Of a DNA stretch of 64,000 bases, positions 57,469 to 64,000 are shown in pieces. The position numbers and the translations under genes are program-made. The stretch is from Streptomyces sp. Ru72 (GTDB taxonomy: Bacteria; Actinomycetota; Actinomycetes; Streptomycetales; Streptomycetaceae), in contig NZ_PQSR01000026.1 of the NCBI RefSeq assembly GCF_002920635.1, positions 16,637 to 80,636 of the forward strand, in the 5' to 3' direction. The notes beneath the pieces are model-generated. The model was not told the origin of the DNA. It ran no database searches and saw only the letters and a program-made list of their open reading frames with translations. Numbering within the stretch: the first letter of the stretch is position 1; the number at the start of each line of letters is the position of its first letter.

Positions 57469-58671
57469 TCAGTCCCCGATAAGCGCATCCACGAACGCTT
57501 CCGGCTCGAACGGCGCCAGGTCGTCGGCGCCCTCGCCGAGGCCGACCAGCTTCACCGGTACGCCCAGCTCCCGCTGGACCGCCACCACGATGCCGCCCTT
57601 GGCCGTGCCGTCGAGCTTGGTCAGCACGATGCCTGTGATGTCCACGACCTCGGCGAAGACGCGGGCCTGGACGAGACCGTTCTGCCCGGTCGTGGCGTCC
57701 AGGACGAGCAGCACCTCGTCGAGCGGGGCGTGCTTCTCCACGACGCGCTTGACCTTGCCGAGCTCGTCCATGAGGCCGGTCTTGGTGTGCAGGCGGCCGG
57801 CGGTGTCGATGAGCACGACGTCGTAGCCCATCTCCTTGCCCTCCTTCACCGCGTCGAAGGCCACGGAGGCGGGGTCGCCGCCCTCCGGGCCGCGCACGGT
57901 GTAGGCGCCGACCCGCTCGCCCCAGGTCTGCAGCTGGTCGGCGGCGGCGGCACGGAAGGTGTCGGCGGCGCCGAGGACGACGGTGCGACCGTCGGCCACC
58001 AGGACCCGGGCCAGCTTCCCGGTGGTGGTGGTCTTGCCGGTGCCGTTGACGCCGACGACCATCACGATGCCGGGCTTGCTGGACTCCGGCTCGGTGCGGA
58101 CGGTGCGGTCCATGTCGGTGCCGACCAGCGTGAGCAGCTCCTCGCGCAGCAGGCCGCGCAGCTCCTGGGGCGTGCGGGTGCCGAGCACCTTCACACGCTC
58201 GCGCAGCCGCTCGACCAGTTCCTGGGTGGGCTGTACGCCGACGTCGGCGGTGAGCAGCGTGTCCTCGATCTCCTCCCAGGTCTCGTCGTCGAGGTGTTCC
58301 CGGGAGAGGAGGGTGAGGAGCCCCTTGCCGAGCGCGTTCTGCGAACGGGACAGACGGGCGCGCAGACGGACCAGACGGCCGGCGGTGGGCTCCGGAATCT
58401 CGATCGGGGGCGCCTCGACGACGGGCGGCTCCTCGACGGCGACGGGAGCCCCACCGCCCGGAAGATCCACCTCCTCTATCGTCCGGCGCTCCTCGTCGCG
58501 CGGTGTCTCGGCCTCTTCGCCGACATGCGGCTCGGCCGGAGGGGCGGTGATGTCGGGCGTCGTCGGGGGCGGCGGGGGCAGCGGCCTGCGGCGCCGGCTG
58601 CCGACGATGAGCCCGCCGAGCGCGCCGAGCACGACCACGGCGATGACTACAGCAAGGATGACGGTTTCCAT
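57469..58671 (-). CDS. ftsY: Signal recognition particle receptor FtsY
   Basis: 400 residues. An N-terminal membrane span (ETVILAVVIAVVVLGALGGL) and acidic/proline linker precede the NG domain: VVGVNGTGKTTTTGKLA, LGAADTFRAAAADQL, VVLIDTAGRLHTKTGLM, TKLDGTAKGG and GEGADDLAPFEPEAFVDAL. It receives SRP-ribosome complexes at the membrane. Unlike E. coli FtsY it carries a true membrane anchor, usual in actinobacteria. Confidence 0.96.
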   Translation of the reverse strand: METVILAVVIAVVVLGALGGLIVGSRRRRPLPPPPPTTPDITAPPAEPHVGEEAETPRDEERRTIEEVDLPGGGAPVAVEEPPVVEAPPIEIPEPTAGRLVRLRARLSRSQNALGKGLLTLLSREHLDDETWEEIEDTLLTADVGVQPTQELVERLRERVKVLGTRTPQELRGLLREELLTLVGTDMDRTVRTEPESSKPGIVMVVGVNGTGKTTTTGKLARVLVADGRTVVLGAADTFRAAAADQLQTWGERVGAYTVRGPEGGDPASVAFDAVKEGKEMGYDVVLIDTAGRLHTKTGLMDELGKVKRVVEKHAPLDEVLLVLDATTGQNGLVQARVFAEVVDITGIVLTKLDGTAKGGIVVAVQRELGVPVKLVGLGEGADDLAPFEPEAFVDALIGD

Positions 58672-58876
58672 AACAGTCCCCAGTATGGCGTGACCTCCCG
58701 CTCGGCCGTTCGCTGTACGCGCGGGGCCGCTGGTCCCGCCGGGCCGGGCCGGCCCGCGGCCCGGCTTCGCGTCGGCCGGAAGCCCTGGAGGATGGAGTCA
58801 CAACGGGTCCGGTACGCGAGGAAGATCCGCCGGGTACGCCGAGTGGCGCCTCCGGCAGCCTGGCGCGCTCCCCCTA

Positions 58877-58900
58877 TTAACCTGACGCATCGTCAGCTAA
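58877..58900. promoter_or_regulatory. Palindromic candidate operator before the LLM oxidoreductase gene
   Basis: CTGACG-N3-CGTCAG (58882-58896), extended to TTA...TAA on the outside. It lies 44 bp before the start codon. Palindromes built on CTGACG/CGTCAG are typical TetR-family operators in actinobacteria. Confidence 0.55.
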
Positions 58901-58943
58901 TGTCCCCCGCACACCCGCCGGCAAAGGCGAAGGGGGCCCTGTC

Positions 58944-59921
58944 ATGGCCGTCACGGTCGTACGGTTCAACCTCCTCGAGCCCGGCGCGACCCCGGCATCG
59001 CTGGGTGCCCGATACCGGGCCGCGGTGGAGATGGCCGCGTACGCCGACGACCGGGGGATCACCGCCGTCCAGACGGAGGAGCACCACGGGGCGGCGAACA
59101 ACTGGCTGCCGTCGCCGTTCGTCTTCGCCGGTGCCGTGCTCGGCGCGACCCGGCGGATCACGGTCACCGTCTCGGCGGTCATCGGGCCGCTGCACGACCC
59201 GCTGCGGCTGGCCGAGGACATCGCCGTCCTGGACCTGATCAGCGGCGGCCGGCTGGTGACCGTCGCCGGGGTCGGGTACCGGCCCGAGGAGTACGCCGCC
59301 TTCGGTGTCGACTTCGAGCGGCGCGGAAGGCTCCAGGACGAGCTGCTGGAGACGGTGCTGAGGGCGTGGACCGGCGAGGAGTTCTCCTATCGGGGCCGTA
59401 CCGTGCGGGTCACCCCGCGCCCGTACACCCAGCCGCACCCCCTGTTGCTGGTCGGCGGTTCCTCGAAGGCGGCGGCCCGCCGAGCCGCCCGGCTGGGCCT
59501 GCCGTTCTTCCCGAGCGCGCACCTGCCGGAGCTGGAGGCCTACTACGGGGAGCGGCTGGCGGAGTACGGCAGGGAGGGCTGGACGACGATGCCCGCCGGG
59601 AGGACGCCGCTGCTGCACCTCGCGGAGGATCCGGACCGGGCGTGGGCCCGGTACGGGAAGCACTTCCTGCACGAGGCGCGGACGTACGCGTCCTGGCAGT
59701 CCGGCGGCCGTGGTGTCCGCTCGGCGGTCAGGTCGGCGGCCACGACGGTGGAGGAGCTGCGGGTGGAGGGCGTGCACCGGATCGTGACGCCGGAGGAGTG
59801 CCTGGGCCTGGGCTCGGGCAGCCACGTCCTGCACCCGTTGGCCGGCGGGATGCCGGTGGACGAGGGCTGGCGCAGCCTGCATCTGTTCTGCGAGAGGGTG
59901 CTCCCCGGACTGGAGGGCTGA
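58944..59921 (+). CDS. LLM-class (luciferase-like) flavin-dependent oxidoreductase
   Basis: 325 residues. Bacterial luciferase-like barrel: MAAYADDRGITAVQTEEHHG, ATRRITVTVSAVIGPLHDPLRLAEDIAVLDLISGGRLVTVAGVG and PHPLLLVGGSSKAAARRAARLG. Such enzymes use reduced FMN or F420 to oxidise or desaturate small molecules, so an oxidation of a lipid or terpene is possible. Substrate and cofactor cannot be told. It is a single gene with a palindromic operator upstream, implying its own repressor. Confidence 0.85.
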   Translation: MAVTVVRFNLLEPGATPASLGARYRAAVEMAAYADDRGITAVQTEEHHGAANNWLPSPFVFAGAVLGATRRITVTVSAVIGPLHDPLRLAEDIAVLDLISGGRLVTVAGVGYRPEEYAAFGVDFERRGRLQDELLETVLRAWTGEEFSYRGRTVRVTPRPYTQPHPLLLVGGSSKAAARRAARLGLPFFPSAHLPELEAYYGERLAEYGREGWTTMPAGRTPLLHLAEDPDRAWARYGKHFLHEARTYASWQSGGRGVRSAVRSAATTVEELRVEGVHRIVTPEECLGLGSGSHVLHPLAGGMPVDEGWRSLHLFCERVLPGLEG

Positions 59922-60056
59922 GCCTCGCCACAGGGGGCCGGCAGAGCACCGCCGCCCGGCTCGGGCAGTGGCCGAGCCGGGCGGCGGCAGGGTCCGAGGA
60001 GAGGGGCAGCGGGGACTTGGCCCTTCTCCTCGAGTTCGGGGCAGCCTCTGTCAGGC

Positions 60057-61475
60057 TCAGCCCATCTCCTCCAGCGCCTTGCCCTTCGTCTCCTTCACGA
60101 ACTTCAGAACGAACGGGATGGAGAGCGCGGCGAAGACCGTGTAGATCACGTAGGTGCCGGACAGGTTCCAGTCGGCCAGCGAGGGGAAGCTCGCGGTGAT
60201 GGCCCAGTTGGCGATCCACTGCGCGGCGGCGGCCACGCCCAGCGCGGCGGCGCGGATCCGGTTCGGGAACATCTCGCCGAGCATGACCCAGACGACCACG
60301 CCCCAGGACAGGGCGAAGAAGAGGACGAACACGTGGGCGGCGATCAGGGCGACCCAGCCCTGGGTGCTCGGCAGCTTGCCGTCGACCAGGTGGTAGGAGA
60401 ACGCCCAGGCCTCGAGTGCGAGGCCGACGGCCATGCCGATGGAGCCGATGAGCGCGAGCGGCTTGCGGCCGATGCGGTCCACGAAGATCATCGCGATCAC
60501 GGTGCCGACGATGTTGATGATCGAAGTGGTGAACGAGTAGAAGAACGAGTCCGTCGGGTCGACGCCGACCGACTGCCACAGCGTCGAGGAGTAGTAGAAG
60601 GCGACGTTGATGCCGACGAACTGCTGGAAGACCGACAGGCCGATGCCGATCCAGACGATCGGCTTGAAGAAGAAGCCGCCGCCGAGCAGGTCCTTGAAGC
60701 TGGACTTGTGCTCGCTCTTCATGGCGTGCTCGATCTCGGCGACGCGGGCGTCGAGGTCGGTGCCCTTGCCCTCGACCTCGGCGAGGATCTCCCGGGCGCG
60801 CTCACGCCTGCCGACGGAGATCAGGAACCGGGGGGACTCGGGGATGGCGAAGGAGAGCAGGCCGTACAGGAGTGCCGGGACGACCATGACGCCGAGCATG
60901 ACCTGCCAGGCCTCCAGGCCCATCAGCTTGCCGCGCTGGTCGCCGCCGGCGGCGTTGAGCAGGCCCCAGTTGACCAGCTGGGAGATGGCGATGCCGACGA
61001 CGATCGCGGCCTGCTGGAAGGAGCCGAGCCGGCCGCGGTAGGCGGGCGGGGCGACCTCTGCGATGTAGGCGGGGCCGATCACGGAGGCCATGCCGATGGC
61101 GAAGCCGCCGATGATGCGCCACAGGGCGAAGTCCCACAGCGCGAAGGGCAGGGCGGAGCCGACGGAGCTGACGACGAAGAGGACCGCCGCGATCTGCATC
61201 ACCCGGATGCGGCCGAGGCGGTCGGCTATGCGGCCGGCGGTGGCCGCGCCGACGGCACAGCCGATCAGGGCGACGGCGATGACCTGGGCCAGCGCTGCGG
61301 AACCGATGTCGTAGCGATCCCGGATGGCCTCAACGGCGCCGTTGATCACGGAGCTGTCGTAGCCGAAGAGGAAGCCGCCCATCGCTGCGGCCGCCGCGAT
61401 GAAGATGACGTGCCCGAGATGATCGGGGTGAGCCGTACCGGCTCCTGTCCTGGATGCCTGCGCTGTGCTGGTCAA
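60057..61475 (-). CDS. glcP: Glucose permease GlcP (major facilitator, sugar porter family)
   Basis: 472 residues with 12 spans. Sugar-porter motifs: GYDSSVINGA in span 1, GRIADRLGR, PAYIAEVAPPAYRGRLGSFQQ, IPESPRFLISVGR in the middle, QQFVGINVAFYYSS in span 7, DRIGRKPLAL and KETKG at the end. In Streptomyces coelicolor the glucose permease GlcP is encoded in this same smc-ftsY neighbourhood. It imports glucose with protons. The promoter has a palindrome over the start point (61595-61604). Confidence 0.9.
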   Translation of the reverse strand: MTSTAQASRTGAGTAHPDHLGHVIFIAAAAAMGGFLFGYDSSVINGAVEAIRDRYDIGSAALAQVIAVALIGCAVGAATAGRIADRLGRIRVMQIAAVLFVVSSVGSALPFALWDFALWRIIGGFAIGMASVIGPAYIAEVAPPAYRGRLGSFQQAAIVVGIAISQLVNWGLLNAAGGDQRGKLMGLEAWQVMLGVMVVPALLYGLLSFAIPESPRFLISVGRRERAREILAEVEGKGTDLDARVAEIEHAMKSEHKSSFKDLLGGGFFFKPIVWIGIGLSVFQQFVGINVAFYYSSTLWQSVGVDPTDSFFYSFTTSIINIVGTVIAMIFVDRIGRKPLALIGSIGMAVGLALEAWAFSYHLVDGKLPSTQGWVALIAAHVFVLFFALSWGVVVWVMLGEMFPNRIRAAALGVAAAAQWIANWAITASFPSLADWNLSGTYVIYTVFAALSIPFVLKFVKETKGKALEEMG

Positions 61476-61579
61476 CGTGTACTCCTCGGGCCACCGGCAA
61501 CGCTGCCGGGGGTGGGCTGGGCCCTTTCGGGTATGGGTGGCGTGTCAAGTACCCGGAGAGCACTGGTTAACGCCGCTCA

Positions 61580-61591
61580 TACCTGAAGGTA
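61580..61591. promoter_or_regulatory. Palindrome in the glcP leader
   Basis: TACCTGAAGGTA, a perfect palindrome (5+2+5), just downstream of the inferred start point of glcP. It may be a second operator or part of the mRNA leader. Confidence 0.4.
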
Positions 61592-61594
61592 AAA

Positions 61595-61604
61595 GCAACG
61601 TTGC
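61595..61604. promoter_or_regulatory. LacI-family-like operator at the glcP start point
   Basis: GCAACGTTGC, a perfect 10-bp palindrome with a central CG, the pattern of LacI/GalR family operators. It lies 2 bases past the -10 element, exactly where RNA polymerase must bind. Confidence 0.55.
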
Positions 61605-61606
61605 AG

Positions 61607-61634
61607 AGACTATGCCTTCAAGTTTCTAAGTCAA
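61607..61634 (-). promoter_or_regulatory. Candidate glcP promoter
   Basis: On the minus strand: TTGACT (61634-61629), 16 bases, TAGTCT (61612-61607). This fits a housekeeping promoter. The direct repeat TGCCTTCAAGT (61613-61623, again at 61676-61686) brackets the -35 element. Confidence 0.55.
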
Positions 61635-61686
61635 TAGCGGGACTCTGTGACCTTCGAGGCATGTGATCGAGAGATTGCCTTCAAGT
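61613..61686. repeat. 11-bp direct repeat in the glcP upstream region
   Basis: TGCCTTCAAGT at 61613-61623 and 61676-61686, 63 bp apart (six helical turns). One copy lies in the promoter spacer. It could be a regulator pair of sites. Confidence 0.5.
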
Positions 61687-61736
61687 GTTGAAGACGTGAA
61701 AACGTGCAGGTGACAACTGGTGTAGAGGGCAGCGGT

Positions 61737-64000
61737 CTAGCGGAGCCGCTGCGAGATGACTTTCGACACACCGTCGCCCTGCATGGAGACGCCGTACAGC
61801 GCGTCGGCGACCTCCATCGTCCGCTTCTGGTGTGTGATCACGATGAGCTGCGAGGTCTCCTGCAGCTCCTGCATGATGCGGATCAGCCGCTGCAGGTTCG
61901 TGTCGTCCAGCGCCGCCTCGACCTCGTCCATCACGTAGAACGGGCTGGGCCGGGCCTTGAAGATCGACACCAGCAGGGCGACGGCCGTCAGCGACCGCTC
62001 GCCGCCGGAGAGCAGGGAGAGCCGCTTGACCTTCTTGCCCGGGGGCCGCGCCTCGACGTCCACGCCCGTGGTGAGCATGTTGTCCGGGTCGGTCAGGACC
62101 AGCCGGCCCTCGCCGCCGGGGAACAGCCGGCTGAAGACGCCCTCGAACTCGCGGGCCGTGTCCCGATATGCCTCGGTGAACACCTGCTCGACACGCTCGT
62201 CGACCTCCTTCACCACCTGAAGCAGGTCGGCGCGAGTCTTCTTCAGGTCGTCGAGCTGCTCGCTGAGGAACTTGTGGCGCTCCTCCAGCGCGGCGAACTC
62301 CTCCAGGGCGAGCGGGTTGACCTTGCCGAGCTGCTGGTAGGCGCGTTCGGCGGCCTTGAGCCGCTTCTCCTGCTCGGCGCGCACGAACGGGCGGGGCTGA
62401 TTGCGCGGATGCTCAGGGTCCTCGGGCAGCTGTTCGCCCTCTGCGGGCGGGGACGGCGGTACGAGCTGGTCGGGGCCGTACTCGGTGACCAGGACCGTCG
62501 GCTCGACGCCCAGCTCCTCCAGCGCCCTGGTCTCCAGCTGCTCTATGCGCAGCCGCTTCTCGGCGCCTAGCACCTCGCCGCGGTGGACGGAGTCGGTCAG
62601 CTTGTCCAGCTCGGCCTTGAGGTCGCGGCCGTGCGTGCGGGCCGCCGCCAGCTCCTCCTCCCGCCGTGCCTTGACCGCCTCGGCGGCGGCCCGCTCGGCC
62701 TCCGCCCGGCTCAAGGAGACCGCGACATGGGCGAGGAGCTGCCGGGCGCCGGAGGCGACGGCCTCGGCGACGGCCGCCTCGTGGCGCAGCCGCAGCCGCC
62801 GCTGCTCGGCACGCGCGCGTGCCTCACGTTCGGCGCGGGCGGCCCGGTCCAGGGAGTCGGCGCGTCCGGCCAGGCCCTTGACACGTTCCTCGTGGGTGCG
62901 GACCTGGAGGCGGGCCTCCATCTCGGTCTGCCGCGCGTTGGCGCCGTCGGCGGCGAGGCGGTCGCGTACGGAGGTGTCGGGCTCCTCCTCGACCGGCATC
63001 TCCTCGGCGACGGCGAGCCGCTCGGCGAGTTCCTCGACCTCCCGCAGGGCCGCATCGAGCGCCTCCTGGGCGCGCGCGGCGGCGGCGACGCTGCGCTCGG
63101 CCTCCCCGGCGGCCCCCCGCGCCTGCCCTGCCAACCGGCCCAGCTGCTGGGCGACCTGGGACTTCTCCCGCTCGGCGGCCCGCCGCCGCTCCCCCAGTTC
63201 CTCGACGAGCGCGGCACACTCCTTGCGCCGCTCCGCCGCGAGCCGCTGAGCCTCGGCCGACTCCGCGCACCGCACGGCGAGCTCCTCCAGCTCGGCGGCG
63301 GCCTCGTCGACGGATGCCTGAACCTCCAGCAGGCTGGGCGCCCCGGCGGACCCCCCGTGCGCGAAGTGCGCTCCGAGGAGATCACCCTCGGCGGTGACGG
63401 CGGTCAGCTCGGGTCGCGCCACGACCAGTTCCTCGGCGTCCTCGAGGGTGCCCACGACGACGATGCCGCGCAGCAGCCGGCGTACCGCGGGCATCAGGTC
63501 GGCGGGGCCGCGGACGAGATCGGCGGCGCAGGGATGCCCGTCGGCACCGCCGCTGTCGCCTACGGTGGCCGGCTCCTGAGGTGTCCCCGCCACCAGCAGG
63601 GCCGCCCGTCCCCCGTCCTGCTTGCGCAGCAGGCGGAGAGCGTCGGCCGCCGAGGCCGGGTCCGTCACCGCGAGGGCGTCGGCGGCCGTGCCGAAGGCCG
63701 CCGCGAGGGCGGTCTCGTGGCCGGGGGTCACCGTCAGCAGTTCCGCGGCCGGACCGAGCAGGCCGGCGAGGCGCTCCTTCGCCTCCAGCAGGGCACCCGT
63801 GCCGTCCTTGCGGCGCAGGCCCATGGCCAGGGCCTCGTGCCGGGCCTGGGTGGCGGCGCGCCCTCGTTCGGCCGCCGTGGCCGTCTCACGTGCGGCCGTG
63901 AGGGCTGCCTCCGCCTCGGCGAGCGCGGCCTTGGCCGTCTCGTGCCGCTCCGCGAGGTCCGCGTCGCCCGCGTCCAGCCCGTCGACCTCGGCCTTCAGGG
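61737..64000 (-). CDS. smc: Chromosome segregation protein SMC, C-terminal part
   Basis: The gene runs off the right edge; about 754 C-terminal residues are visible. From the N-side: coiled coil, the hinge (ELLTVTPGHETALAAAFGTAADALAV), a long second coiled coil rich in Ala/Glu/Arg, then the C-terminal ATPase half with the signature LSGGERSLTAVALL and Walker B SPFYVMDEVEAALDDTN. SMC folds and segregates the chromosome with ScpA and ScpB. No separate terminator is seen after its stop. Confidence 0.96.
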   Translation of the reverse strand, partial: LKAEVDGLDAGDADLAERHETAKAALAEAEAALTAARETATAAERGRAATQARHEALAMGLRRKDGTGALLEAKERLAGLLGPAAELLTVTPGHETALAAAFGTAADALAVTDPASAADALRLLRKQDGGRAALLVAGTPQEPATVGDSGGADGHPCAADLVRGPADLMPAVRRLLRGIVVVGTLEDAEELVVARPELTAVTAEGDLLGAHFAHGGSAGAPSLLEVQASVDEAAAELEELAVRCAESAEAQRLAAERRKECAALVEELGERRRAAEREKSQVAQQLGRLAGQARGAAGEAERSVAAAARAQEALDAALREVEELAERLAVAEEMPVEEEPDTSVRDRLAADGANARQTEMEARLQVRTHEERVKGLAGRADSLDRAARAEREARARAEQRRLRLRHEAAVAEAVASGARQLLAHVAVSLSRAEAERAAAEAVKARREEELAAARTHGRDLKAELDKLTDSVHRGEVLGAEKRLRIEQLETRALEELGVEPTVLVTEYGPDQLVPPSPPAEGEQLPEDPEHPRNQPRPFVRAEQEKRLKAAERAYQQLGKVNPLALEEFAALEERHKFLSEQLDDLKKTRADLLQVVKEVDERVEQVFTEAYRDTAREFEGVFSRLFPGGEGRLVLTDPDNMLTTGVDVEARPPGKKVKRLSLLSGGERSLTAVALLVSIFKARPSPFYVMDEVEAALDDTNLQRLIRIMQELQETSQLIVITHQKRTMEVADALYGVSMQGDGVSKVISQRLR

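Overview
The window is high-GC DNA from a Streptomyces-type actinobacterium. The evidence is the GC-biased third codon positions, frequent GTG and TTG starts, a run of core genes in an order known from Streptomyces chromosomes, and lineage markers: whiG, nsdA, four clustered signal peptidases, glcP next to ftsY and smc, a GlnR-type operator before amtB, and a TTA (bldA-type) codon. No rRNA, tRNA or CRISPR array was seen.

Layout. (1) 1-16.2 kb: amine and polyamine use plus accessory genes. It holds the edge of a spermidine/putrescine ABC transporter operon led by an aldehyde dehydrogenase, a NADAR protein, a DUF4190 membrane protein split by a one-base frameshift, an adenosine/aminodeoxyfutalosine deaminase, a glycerophosphodiesterase, an ECF sigma factor fused to a transmembrane sensor, and a secreted serine hydrolase with TTA as codon 3. 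A second aldehyde dehydrogenase diverges from an Lrp regulator and a class III aminotransferase. An ABC ATPase/permease pair and a VOC protein follow. (2) 16.2-26.7 kb: an LAETG sortase substrate, a GNAT enzyme, a thiamine ABC transporter under a TPP riboswitch, rlmN, then an inserted patch. The patch has a secreted GH74 xyloglucanase with a ricin-type domain and a YceI protein, with a decayed tyrosine-recombinase end between them. (3) 26.9-31.7 kb: rpsB-tsf-pyrH-frr-cdsA (minus strand). (4) 31.9-37.6 kb: an M23-like protein, a TetR regulator, whiG, dprA, comM-like and yraN. (5) 37.7-44.8 kb: DUF2469, a Nudix gene, four signal peptidases (sipZ, sipY, sipX, sipW), then rplS-trmD-rimM-khpA-rpsP. 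(6) 45-48.4 kb: a variable patch with a SprT-like protein, a second (archaeal/eukaryal-type) prolyl-tRNA synthetase and a methyltransferase. (7) 48.5-64 kb: ffh, glnD-glnK-amtB with a GlnR box, nsdA, a PrimPol-like protein, ftsY, an LLM oxidoreductase, glcP and the 3' part of smc.

How the genes work together. Secretion is densely represented (ffh, ftsY, four signal peptidases, several secreted products). Nitrogen supply is handled by amtB-glnK-glnD and by polyamine/GABA catabolism. Development is represented by whiG and nsdA. The translation genes form two ribosomal protein clusters.

No clearly new multi-gene system was found. The most useful leads are the sigma factor/sensor fusion, the second ProRS, two DnaA boxes between rpsB and a peptidase-like gene, the integrase remnant beside the GH74 gene, a LacI-type palindrome on the glcP start site, and the structured leader of the LAETG protein. 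All functions are read from sequence alone; no database search was run.
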